A DNA stretch of 64,000 nucleotides from Topomyia yanbarensis. Lineage: Eukaryota > Arthropoda > Insecta > Diptera > Culicidae. The position numbers were made by a program, and so were the translations under genes. The number at the start of each line of letters is the position of its first letter. Position 1 is the stretch's first letter. The notes beneath the pieces are model-generated. The model made no database searches. It had not been told where the DNA came from and saw nothing but the letters and a program-made list of their open reading frames with translations. Below, piece after piece: positions 1 through 10,493 of this stretch. The stretch is taken from contig NC_080672.1 of NCBI RefSeq assembly GCF_030247195.1, forward strand, positions 304,265,115 to 304,329,114, in the 5' to 3' direction.

Positions 1-346
1 ACTCCGCTAGCGAATGACGGGTTTCAATAGTAGCATGTCTGTAATAATATACGTACATGGAACTACTGAGAATCAGAGCTACAGGTCCCAAGCCCTGGTA
101 AAGGAGGATGGTTGTGATGATCTGGGCCGCGGTCACCACGTAAAGCAAGATAGGTCATAACCCCAATTCCAAGGCGTGAAGTGACCCGTGCCGAGGGATG
201 AGTGATCGAGGGGATGAAAAGATGCTCGATCGTTAACGGAGCCTGTGGGGTACCTTGGCAACCCCCACAGTAAGCGTCCCTTACCACGTTAATGCGGAGC
301 TCTGGCATGGCGGACATTTATTCTCGCGCTACTCGTGGGATCAAAC
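1..346 (+). other. Leader / 5' UTR-like part of R1-like copy 1
   Basis: GC-rich sequence before the first plausible ORF1 start codon at 347. No convincing protein is encoded. Its base composition matches the element rather than the AT-rich flanks, so it is read as the element's 5' UTR. The second copy lacks this part, so the boundary cannot be checked inside the window. Confidence 0.5.
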
Positions 347-1809
347 ATGGAGTCAACTAAAAACAAAAACAAACAAACGGAGGTGCCAAACCCCTTTGCT
401 AGAGGTGGTTTGGCGAAGTCTCCCCCCCCCCCCCCCGTGGGAAGAGTAGTGGAGCGACGAGTGCTGCATCTGATAGCACCAGTGACCCCCCAGTAGTGGT
501 AGGAAATAGCCCTACCAACGCACTGGACGGGCCACTATCCGCGATGCGCAAAGTGGTGGAGCAGCTCGATTCAATAATCGAGTTCACTAGCGCAAAGCAA
601 AACATAAGCAAGGAGTTCAAGCAGAGTCTCCTGGAGCTCCGGAAAACTGTTCGTGTCGCAAGACAGAAAGAGCAGGCTTATGCCAAGAGGGTGGAATGTC
701 GGGAGAAGTCCGACAGAGAAACCCAGACAGTGGCCTCCAAGAGGGAGGGAAGAGAGAAGGTCGATACAGGCACTCAGACAGTGGCCTTCACCTTCTATAG
801 AGCAGCCACGTCGCTCGAAGCGGCGGCCGAGTTTCCCTCGAAGGGAAAAGGCAAGGGCAAGGGCAATCGTAAGACGATGTCGAACGCGAAGGGTGCAAAA
901 ACCGACACCACACGGCGTGCAACCGTTAACGCCAAACGCCGTCTGGCCGAGGTAAGCGAGGGCGAGAGTGACCTCGCTGAGCAGAGCGTTGGTATCAGCA
1001 ACCCGGTGCGACCGGGGCAGGGGTGCGTTAACCCCTGGACGCTGGTCACCAGGAAGAAACCGGCACCGACACCGGAGGTACCGCGGCCCGCGAAGAAGGC
1101 CAAGGACAGAGGCGAGCCCTTGTGGTTAAAAACCGACAAGGACAAATACGCCGACGTCCTAAAGTCGATGAAGGCGGCCGAAAGCCTTTCGGCCCCTGGG
1201 CAAGATGTGCGTAGCGTGAGATGCACCAACACGGGAGAAATGCTTCTGGTGCTGAAGCGAGGCGCACAATCTAGTGCGGTGTACAAGGCCTTGGCCCAAG
1301 AGGTCCTTGGTGAAGGCGCCCAAGTCAGGTCGCTAGGGGCGGAAATGACTCTCCAGTGCAAGCATCTGGACGAGTTCACGACCGCAGAAGATGTCGTCGC
1401 AGCCGTTAAGGAACAATGCAACGTCACATTCGAGCGGACCTCTGTGTGATTTAGAGATGGACCCTCTGGCACCCAAGCAGCCTACCTCAGGCTACTGAAG
1501 GCGGATGCCAAAAAGGTAACCGAGAAAGGTAAGCTGAAGATCGGTTGGTCGGTATGCGCAATTAGCATACCCCAGCCGCCTTCAGTAGATAGGTGCTATC
1601 GGTGCCTTGAGTCCGGCCACAAAGCCTTCGAGTGCAAGAACATAGACAGGAGCAAACTATGTCGTCGCTGCGGCGAGGAGGGGCATAAGGAGCGGGGCTG
1701 CACTAAGGCGTACAAGTACCTTATCTGCACCGCTAAGAAGCAAGTCCATAAACATGCTATGGGCGGACCTTCGTGTCCTTTCGGTGAGGCAAATAAAAAG
1801 AAGCCGTGA
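347..1809 (+). pseudogene. ORF1 (gag-like, CCHC) of R1-like copy 1, broken
   Basis: Nucleic-acid-binding gag-like protein of a non-LTR element. The body (frame of 496-1809) has a Lys/Arg-rich low-complexity middle and two clear CX2CX4HX4C knuckles at 1594-1635 and 1660-1701. A degenerate Cys/His cluster follows, up to the TGA at 1807-1809. The likely start is the ATG at 347, whose frame reads into a run of 15 C at 422-436 and comes out in a different frame from the body, so an indel in that run separates start from body. A second lesion is an in-frame TGA at 1447-1449, upstream of the knuckles. The ORF1 stop overlaps the start of ORF2 by four bases (GTGA), as in stop/restart coupling, except that the first base is G rather than A. 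Confidence 0.8.
422..436 (+). repeat. 15-base C homopolymer in ORF1
   Basis: A run of 15 C lies between the likely ORF1 start (347) and the frame that carries the rest of ORF1. Its length sets the reading frame. It could be a real slippage mutation or a base-calling error. Confidence 0.9.
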
Positions 1810-3561
1810 ACGTCACACAGCTAAATCTTAACCATTGTGCAGTAGCCCAACAGCTGCTGTGGCAGTCGGTCTCGAAGTCGAGGACAGATGTCGCCCTCTT
1901 ATCAGACCCGTACCGCATCCCTGCCGGCAACGGCAATTGGGTGTCGGACGGGTCTGGAATGGTGGAAATCTGTACAACGGGACGGTTCTCGGTTCAAGAG
2001 GTAATACACTCCTCCGCCGAGGGTGTTGCGATTGCCAAGATCAATGGTGTGTTCTATTGCAGCTGCTACGCTCCACCAAGGTGGCCAATAGAACAGTTCA
2101 ACCAGATGATCGACAGGCTCTCGTCGGACGAGGCGCTTGCGAAACTCGATACTGTGCTAGCTAATAATGGCTCCGCTAGTACATTCCGTAGAAACGGAGT
2201 GGAGGCGTGGATTGACGTAACATTTGCCAGCCCGAGTCTGGCTCCAGGCATGGAATGGAGGGTAGACGAAGGCTACACCCATAGCGATCATTTAGCAATC
2301 CGCTTTAGGATCAACTATGGTGTGCAACATCCGAGGGCGGGAGATCCCTGTCAGGAACGCGGGTGGAAGTCCAATCACTTCGACAGCGAAGCTTTCACCG
2401 CGGCCCTGGGACTGGAGGCCAACACCGACAGTCTAAGCGGGGATGCGCTGGTAGCTGTTCTACCACGCGCGTGCGACGCCACTATGCCGAGAAAAACACT
2501 GCCAAGAAACGGTCTACGGGGAGTCAATTTCTGAGGTAGAACTAACCGCAGAACACGCGATCAGCACGGTGGAGGAATGGATGAGCGCGAGAGGCCTGGA
2601 GCTCGCTCATCATAAGACGGAGGTAGTTATCGTCAACAACCGCAAGTCGGCACAACATGCAGTTATCCATGTGGGAGAAGTCGCGATCACTTCACAGCGA
2701 AGTCTGAAGTCTCTCGGAGTCATTATAGACGACAAGCTGACCTTCGGCAGCCATGTCGACTATACGTGCAAGAGAGCGTCGACTGCTGTTGCGGCTCTAT
2801 CGAGAATGATGTCCAACAGCTCAAAGGTGTGCGCCAGTAGACGTAGGTTACTGGCAGGCGTTGCCGTATCTATCCTCAGGTACGGCGGCCCGTCATGGTC
2901 AAGAGCACTGAGGGTTACCTACAGAAACTGGAGAGCACCTACCGCGTGATGTGCCTCAGAGTGATATCTGCCTGCCGCACGGTATCACACGATGGATCCT
3001 GCGTGATAGCGAGCATGATGCCAGTCGGGCTGGTCATTCGGGAAGATGAGGAGTGCTTTGAGCTACGTGGAAATAGGGGAGCCCGCGAGCGCACCAGGGT
3101 GACCTCGGTCGCCAGATGGCAGCGTGAGTGGGACAACTCCTCGAAAGGTAGGTGGACCCACCGGCTGATACCTAGCATATCGAGCTGGGTGGGAAGACCC
3201 CATGGGGAAGTTCACTTCCACCTGACACATTTCCTGTCAGGCCGACAGTACCTCCACAGGTTCAGACAGTACCTCCACAGGTTCGGGCACGCGGAGGTCC
3301 CAGTCTGCCCGGACTGCCCCGGACTGCCCAGGTGTAGACGAAACTGCCGAACACATACTGTTCGTATGTCCTCGGTGCGACGTCGAAAGAAGAGCAATGC
3401 TTGACGTCTGTGGCTGGGACACAACCCCTGATACCCTTATTCAGCGGATGTGTCAATCGGTGGAGAAGTGGAACGCAGTCTTGGCTGCTACCATCCAGAT
3501 TGCCTGTAGGCTACAGGTAATCTGGCGAACCGAGCAACAGACGACGGGCACGGCTAACTAG
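1806..3561 (+). pseudogene. ORF2 (endonuclease-RT) remnant of R1-like copy 1
   Basis: The first part (1806-2530) resembles an APE-type endonuclease: the N-terminal QLNLNH motif and the late SDHLAI motif are present. The central GDFN-containing segment is missing near 2130, so the catalytic core is incomplete. After 2513 the sequence jumps directly to the RT C-terminal part (GLELAHHKTEV region, 2569 onward). Compared with copy 2, a segment equivalent to 49939-51012 (1074 bp, including RT motifs A and C) is absent, and the junction lies at a shared GGT. The remaining C-terminal region, with Cys/His residues near 3310-3370, is split over several frames. No active enzyme can be made. Confidence 0.8.
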
Positions 3562-3807
3562 TGATTGGTTAGCTGGAGCGAAAAAGGCCAAGCGCAAAAA
3601 AGGGAGTGAATGGTCTGTTCATGCCGAGGCAGGTTTGGCGCAGCGACTGGCAACCGCGTAAGGAGTAAACCCAGCCACCCCGAAGCAAGACAGAAGAGCG
3701 AGTGTATAGGCGTATAAGTGGACTGCCTCATGCCAAGACGGGAGGGTCGTAGCGTAGTATGTTGGAACTAAGCTATCGATGCCTCATGGCGTGGCAGAGG
3801 AGTGAAA

Positions 3808-4240
3808 GGGTGAGCATCCAAGTCAGTCTCACATTGCATGTTAAGGGTGAGCATAAAAGTCAGCCTCACAGGTTGGTAGAGGCTAGCACAAAAGTCAGCC
3901 TAGCAAGGAATGAAAAAGGTGAGCACACAAGTCAGCCTCGCATGGTATGTCAGAAGTGGGGCCTAAGAAAAATGTCCCACATGGGATGCCAGGGGGAGTG
4001 ACAAAGGTACAATAGAGTGGCACGATTGAGAGTGAATCAGGTGATAGGGTAAGCACCCAAGTCAGCCTCACATGGTATGGGTGGGGCGAGCACAAAAGTA
4101 AGCCTAGCAAGGAATGAGTAAGGTGAGCACACAAGTCAGCCTCGCATGGAACGTAAAAGGTGAGCACAAAAGTCAGCCTCATGTGGAAGTGTTTGAGAGT
4201 GAATCAAAGTGCGATTGAGAAAGCACCCAAGTAAGCCTCA
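3808..4240 (+). repeat. 3' UTR short tandem repeats of R1-like copy 1
   Basis: About ten degenerate units, spaced tens of bases apart, share the core GTGAGCACAAAAGTCAGCCT followed by CACATGG-like sequence. The same array occurs in the 3' UTR of copy 2 (52165-52500), so it belongs to the element. It may be a recognition region for the RT or simple expansion; function is not shown. Confidence 0.85.
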
Positions 4241-4488
4241 TACAGGATGTATGAACGCGTGGGTGAGAGTGAATGAGTACATTTAATACAGCCATCCCCC
4301 CAGAAGTAATACCGAGAGGTAGTTCCTGGGAGGAACGATGGTGGAGCCCAATGGAGTTTAGTCGGTATTAATGGCAGCGTCACCATTCGAGCCCGACACG
4401 CCCCCAGTGCACTCCGTGCGATAGATTGGACCCTACCAACAGCACGTGTACTGGGCTAGGACGTAAAAGTCTTCTCCATTGTAAAAAA

Positions 4489-5189
4489 ACACGTAGGGCC
4501 GGCGGAATGCGTGGGTAGTATGGGTAGTACTACCCACTCGAAAATTACCGAGGGGGAAATTACCCACTCGAAAGACTGGAACAAATCAAAACCTGAGATT
4601 AACCACGTATGTGTTTTTTTTTCGCACTTAATTCTTGCGTTGGAAATCCTCGATGTAAAACAATTGCATATTTTTATTCAGATTCAAATTTCTTTGCTTT
4701 ACAATTTAAATTTCTTGAGAATAATTAGGATTTGTTTGTCATGGAAATACATTTGGACACATTAACATCTTAAAACAAAGAGTTCAGATCGATAGACAAA
4801 AAATATTAATATACAATTTTATTCAGACTATGGGATGCAGTTAGAAATATTTTTAAGGGCAATATAAATAATTTGTAATTTTTTTAACATGAATAATCAT
4901 TTGATTAAAAATTGAAGCAAGGAGAAACAATCACTAGACAATCAGTAGACTTTGTATAAGGAAGGCAAAAGACCGTATCAGAGAACAATCAGAGAAAAAT
5001 GACAAGGAAAAAAAGAAATTAAACTTGTAGCTTTGTGGCAAACGGAAGATCACTATCAGGACATCATGAACCGGATCGCCAACTGGCCTACTTGGATCCT
5101 TTTGGAACTCTTGGGATCACATTTACAGGCACCTATTAATAAGTCAACCAAAAGAGTAGATATAAATATCTTTGAAGGATAGCCAGCAT
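4489..5189 (+). other. AT-rich spacer, no gene seen
   Basis: Sequence after the R1-like 3' end. It starts with a small GGGTAGTA/TACTACCC palindrome near 4520, then becomes AT-rich. The short ORFs have no recognisable motif. Confidence 0.5.
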
Positions 5190-6390
5190 ATCTCGGACTA
5201 GAAACAGGCCGAAGGGATTCGTTTAACGCAGATCTGGCACTATACAACTAGAAAAAATCGTGTAAATTTACGTCTCTTGACCATGACTATACGAGCATCA
5301 AAAATGAAATAGTTTTACATTTGATTTTGATTTAACATGTCGTTGATTTTGGTGAGTCACGTAATTTTACTCCACATATGGCGTTTGTTTAAGATGTGTA
5401 ATTTTATGGCACTGCGCTTGGAAAGTACACCTTTCATATAAAATCAATCAGAACACGGTATTATTTCGTCAATTACGGTTTGTTATATTGTGGTAAGTTT
5501 CGAAATACCTCAACGGTAAAATTTAGTTTTTTTGTGTAGAACACTAGACGCACGACCAGACAACATGTTTAATGTCGCGATAGCCGTCACCACAAGCGCA
5601 GAGAACGCTCTTTACAACCCCAATACGCCGGAGATTCGCATTCAACGTATAATGATTGGACATGATCCGAGATGCCACCCGAAGGAAGTCACGACGTTCA
5701 TCCATCCTTTTTAACCAAGGTTGGTTGATGCCTTTGGGATTTCTAAACTTCCAATATCCCACAAAATTTGCCATTTTTCGAGCGTTCTCTAACTCTAAAT
5801 CTAACTGAAAAATTCGTTAAAGCTGCGCTATGTTTCACAAATATTACCTTCTAATGCCTAAGTGTCCGCCTTCTCATTACCATTCTAATCTGTCACTTTT
5901 CTAATTACCCGGAATAAATCAATGCGAATGAACTCAAAGTAATATTTATATCAGGCAATCCGGAACGATTTCAATATAAAAAATCTAGGATCGCCCATAT
6001 TCTGTCCGGGAAAATTAGGAGTGCTTTCCATGCTCCATCGATCGAAGCGCTTACCTGGAATTGTAACGATGTAGACATTGTCGTAGGTAAATATAAAACT
6101 ATAAGGTTTGTGGGTAAAATGCTTAGCGCGAGTATCTTTTCTGTTAGATAAATTTGTGTGTTTGAAGAATAATTATTACGTTTATATACATTATTATAAT
6201 TTCATCGCGAAACGTCTGTCGTTTGAATGTGAATTTACGTGGAATGCTGTTGTCGCCGATAAAGAATTCTTAGTTCCGTGTATTCCGATCAAAGCTCGAA
6301 TCGAGTACACGACATAGGGCCCAGCTGCTAGACGAAATACTGGTTCTCTCGTTAATCCGTTGACGAACCGGTGCCAATAACCGCATTTTT
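5190..6390 (-). pseudogene. I-like retrotransposon ORF2 fossil (reverse strand)
   Basis: Three reverse-strand patches match the ORF2 of the element at 17217-23519. Near 6330-6390 there is a YWHRF...GLTRE patch. At 5544-5774 there is the C-terminal SNHYTL...LRRIG...CACG...HVVW patch. At 5190-5247 there is the YSARS...SLR patch that normally follows directly after HVVW. The sequence between the first two patches is mostly deleted or diverged. About 290 bp of unrelated AT-rich DNA (about 5252-5543) splits the last two, so a later insertion is likely; ACTAG occurs on both sides of it. This is an old, non-functional copy. Confidence 0.7.
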
Positions 6391-6674
6391 CAGTTTGCAT
6401 CAAGTTTTTGATTTGCGTTTCTAACGTTGCGTATATTCGGAAAATTTTGGGCGATCTGACGTTCAAAAAGTCCTCATAGGAACTTTTCGTATACAATTCT
6501 GAGCACTCTCTGCCCAAAACGGAGTAAAAGAAAAGACAAACACAAAAACACAATAAGCAAGTGGAAGTTTATTTAAATTTTTACTGCTTTCGAAAGAGTT
6601 CAAAACTAAGATTGAATAAAAAATCGCAAATGAAGCCATGCCATATAGCCTAAGTAACACTTTTAAATATGACG
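6391..6674 (+). other. Spacer, no gene seen
   Basis: AT-rich sequence between the retrotransposon fossil and the long repeat. Nothing recognisable was seen. Confidence 0.4.
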
Positions 6675-7244
6675 GCAAACGAGCTGCTACAAATATTCTC
6701 ATTTTGATCGTTATTTAAATGTTATATTGTTTCGTATTTTAACAGATGGAGATGGCTTTTTGGTCACGGTTTTAGCCAATATTATTTTATTTTGTCTATC
6801 GCCTACGTTTCAAAGGTCTACGCCTTCATCTTCAGGGAAAAAAAATGGTTACAATAATATCATCGTCAAGTGATTTTGAACATTGAATCTCAAAAACGCA
6901 ACACGCTACTCTACAATAAAGGAACCCCGCGCACATCACTAGCAGACTGAGCAATGATTTATATAATGCATTTTATAATTTTCTAGCATATCTTGAACGA
7001 TTTGCATTTCCGCTGAAGTAAAAATTTTGGTTTAATTCTTAATGATAGAACAGCAAAAAGTCGAATACGGAACAATCGCCTAAATTATGTCGGAACTTAA
7101 GGGGGGTTGTGTAAGGTATTATCGGCAAAAAATTGGATACATTATTTTTTTTCGATACAATTTTTTTTTGTCTTTTCAATCAGGCGCCACATCGAAAACT
7201 TGTTTTGCGGTATACACTATAACTCAAAATCTACTGGATCAAAC

Positions 7245-7794
7245 CTAAGACAAGACGTGACAATCGGCTTCGTATTTTTCATTCGAAATCCTTTTTTTTC
7301 GCAGATTTCCACCCTGCCGAAATCTTCCGAACAGTGTTGCTATTTTTAAAAATGAAAATCGATTCTTGTTAATTTATTTTATGCCTTCAATATTTTGTAT
7401 CTTGAATTCATTATATTAATATCTTGTTTTTCCATGTCATGAGCTTTTAGTAAGGTTTAATGAAACCATTTTCTGACAAATTTAAGATTCATTTTTACTC
7501 TTTTAACGTTAATAATATTGGGCCCTATTCTCACAGTCACGTAACCTAGTGACTAGAAGGAAACTTTCTTCTAGTCACCAAGTGACGTGACTATGAGAAT
7601 AGGGCCCATTATTTGTCAAAAGTGATTACATTATATTTGTATCAATATAGCAACACTGCCAAACATCATTTAGCTATCCCTGCAGTAACATTGCGTAGAG
7701 TGCGAAAAGTCAGAATAAACCAATCAGGAGCTGGAACATTCTGACGTAAAATTGGAACAAAAACGACCCCCTCTATTGTCATGTCTTGTCTTAG
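7245..7794 (+). mobile_element. hAT-like MITE (8-bp duplication)
   Basis: Terminal inverted repeats begin CTAAGACAAGACRTGACAAT at both ends. They are flanked by GATCAAAC (7237-7244) and GACCAAAC (7795-7802), an 8-bp target duplication with one mismatch. The paralogous repeat copy lacks this segment at the equivalent place (about 25218), giving an empty site. An 8-bp duplication fits hAT or P-type transposases, but no transposase is encoded. Subterminal sequence is AT-rich. Confidence 0.8.
7520..7607 (+). repeat. 88-bp near-perfect palindrome (GGGCCC-ended)
   Basis: Two arms of about 44 bp, starting GGGCCCTATTCTCA and ending TGAGAATAGGGCCC, pair with only a few mismatches and no loop. It lies inside the hAT-like MITE and is probably a separate tiny palindromic MITE. 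No clear target duplication was seen. Confidence 0.85.
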
Positions 7795-9180
7795 GACCAA
7801 ACGTTGAGACATTTGCACAGTTGTTTTTCACAGCATTTCACACGTAGTTAAGGGAGCTTTTATTTTTTGGTCGATTTTCGATTTTTTCGAAGCACTTTAA
7901 AATCAAAGTCCGATTATTGCTAAACAACGAATAACATGTTATTGTAAAATAATAATACTAAGCAGTTTGCAAAAAGCTCTTGTAGTTGCCTGGCCATTGA
8001 TGTGAAGAACTGTGCAAAATTCAAAACGATTGGTCCAAGAAATTTTGAGATATGATTTACACCAGGTTTCGTCGAGGTGCCTCCTGAAGATTCACTGTCT
8101 GAATCCAGTATCAGGTTCAATTTGTAAATTTATAATGGTCAATTCATTATCAGACAGATCGCAGACTACAGGAAGTAACTAATTGTAATTTTTATTAATT
8201 GAAATTACTGGACTTTTGGTATTTCAGGCTTGATTAGGTAATCGTGCTGATAATTTGGATTACTTCATTTTCAGCAAAGTAGGTCTTCCAAATTCTATAT
8301 GCATGGTTAGTAGAGAAGGTGGGTAGGATGGTATAATAAGCCCCACCAGACTAAAATGTCAGATTTCTATTCCATGGACGACATAATTATCTGAAACAAA
8401 TAAATAATTTTATATGGCATTTTTCATGTGTTGCATAACAGCAAGTGATACAAATATTTCAAAAGATGTAAGCTTTATTTTTATGACATTTTCGACGTTG
8501 TTTCACTCAAAAGTGTGCCATTCCGCGTAAAATCAAAATATCTGAAGAAATCCTACGTACGTCGCTATTGACATAAGGAATCAGAAAAACTTTAATTTTT
8601 GGCACGAAGTCAAAAATCACAGGATATAGATTTCCGGCCGTGGACCCCTTTCCAAAAAACGCGCCTAAGGTAAAAAAGCTGCAGAGCCGCCATCTTGTGA
8701 TGAAATTGCTCGAAAAAAATATTTTGCTTGATTCAATACTTATGTTATAAATCCCATTCAACAAGATGTCGATTGACCTTTTTATTGAGCAATAAAAAAT
8801 TCTCGAAATAACCCTATTTTTCGTGCTCTACAGTGGTGTAACCCCTTAAGCTAAATCGAGGATTTCAAAATCGTTTTAAAAACATAAATACATCAGACTA
8901 TTAAACGGCATAAACAGTGAATTTTAAATTAACTTCACTGTACAGTTGTTTAACATTGACATGTATTGCTGACCAGAACGCAGCAATGCAAATGGCAGCA
9001 TCATGTTACCGGAAGAAGACAAAAATATGCAAAAAATTGTCATACTTCTCTTGCATACATTTCGTTATTTTCAATCCTCTTTTCGGCTTTCTTCTAGATA
9101 AATATGGCTCTCTTTGCTCGCAATAAAGATGGCAATAAATAAACCAGTTTATCAGGTAGGAAAGAGAAGCACTGTCAAAC

Positions 9181-9888
9181 TACACTGATAAAATAAAGTA
9201 CTAATTAATGCATAGAAAACTACGCATTTTCAATAAAAGTGGAATAACCCATTAACTGGGTAAAGAGTGCGTACCCTTAAATGAATACAGATCTTGACCG
9301 TCAACCTGGGTATGTTTTACCCATATTTTTCGCAGAACTGTTACAACAAAATGCGTAAAAAATACCCATTCATGAAAATCGCGCCAGAATGAAAAATACT
9401 GCCATAAGAATTATTTATGAATTTAAAAAAAAACTAAATAACATTCATTTCACATTACTGTCTCCTTAACTACTTAACAAAATAAAACCGCCAACTGGAT
9501 ATATTTTTGACGGCTGGATCTTTTGGCTGCTCTAAAAATGCCGAACTGGCGCATATTTGCAACATCCTCAGTAGCCTAAACAGCCGTTGTTTTATGAGCG
9601 TTGCCGAAATGTTCCGTTTCCGCCACGGATTCAGATGCAGGCCGATAATTTGCAGGTTCCGCTACGAACCTTAGTTTGCAGATTAACTCGCTTAAAATAA
9701 TTCTTAATGATTTTTAACTCATTGTTAAGATCAATATATCCATTGGCATTACCTCATCGAGTAGTTGTGAAATGGATAAAAAGCACTCATTGTTAGTAGC
9801 AAAAAATACCCATTTTTGACAGCTCGAATAACTTCCGAAAATGGGCAATTTGATTACATAAAATGGGTAAAGTTTTTTTACCGTGTAT
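9181..9888 (+). mobile_element. Probable MITE with weak terminal inverted repeats
   Basis: The left end TACACTGATAAAATAAAG and the reverse complement of the right end, TACACGGTAAAAAAACTTTA, are similar. The interior carries repeated TACCCATTTT / ATGGGTAAA motifs near both ends. The matching place in the other repeat copy (about 26565) reads straight on, without this segment. Target duplication is not clear. Confidence 0.5.
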
Positions 9889-10493
9889 GTTTAACCGCAT
9901 TAACTGCTATGAACTGTGTTTATCCAGTAACAGTTTGTCCGGAATTTCCTTTCAAAGAGAATTTTGACAGTTGGCTTTTAACCCGTAATCATATGTTTGT
10001 TGAGAAATAACTATCACGGCATCAATTACAACCAACACCTCTAACTCGACTAGCGTCTATTCAAACTGAATAAAAACATGCATATGTATACCAATTTATT
10101 TTCTTTTGTGCTTTTAATATTATGTCACTACAAAGTGCTGTACATCATCGGCCAACTTTCAACTATCCAACACGTTAAAGTTCTAAGTTTAGAAACATAT
10201 CGGCTACAAGTTGACAAAAATTGTACTCAAACGCAATGGAACGAGACATTTGACGAAGAAAAGCTATATTACTGCACGAAAATATCTGAATGAAAAACAA
10301 TTCACCATGTTGTCTAATTTACTCATTTTCTTTAACTTGAATTTGTTGTTTATTAACATTGACGTGTAACGCAGTTCAGAACGCAGCCATATAAATGACA
10401 GCATCGTTTGATTAATACTTACCAAAAATTTTAGGCCGGTTTAAAAGTTAGTCCGGTTTAAAAACTGTTGGTTCGGCTTCGTGGTTACGGCTA

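Larger units (their letters stand above)
1..4488 (+). mobile_element. R1-clade-like non-LTR retrotransposon, copy 1 (defective)
   Basis: A GC-richer block holds, in order, a leader, a gag-like ORF1 ending in CCHC knuckles, an endonuclease/RT ORF2 and a long 3' UTR with short tandem repeats. This order and the CCHC style fit the R1 clade. The 3' end is set by comparison with the second copy at 49216-52738: both end at a shared CCATTGTAAAAA and diverge after it. The left end is not visible and may lie outside the window. ORF1 has a C-tract frameshift and an in-frame stop. ORF2 has lost most of its RT through a deletion near 2513. The copy cannot be autonomous. R1 clade is inferred; a related clade is possible. 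Confidence 0.85.
6675..10493 (+). repeat. Unclassified long interspersed repeat, copy A
   Basis: Matches 24806-27900 over many collinear blocks. Examples are the head block with CTGCTACAAATATTC (about 6690), CGGAACTTAAGG (about 7090), TTGAGACATTTGCACAGTTG (about 7805), AAACATGCATATGTATA (about 10075) and the end block finishing in TTACGGCT (about 10486). A shorter tail-only copy is at 23690-24800. Extra length here comes from insertions: about 225 bp at 6741-6966, 550 bp at 7245-7794 and probably 9181-9888. No protein-coding capacity was seen, so the class is unknown. Confidence 0.75.

Noticed and set aside
795..1472. Reverse ORF of 225 codons
   Set aside because: Antisense shadow of the retrotransposon ORF1.
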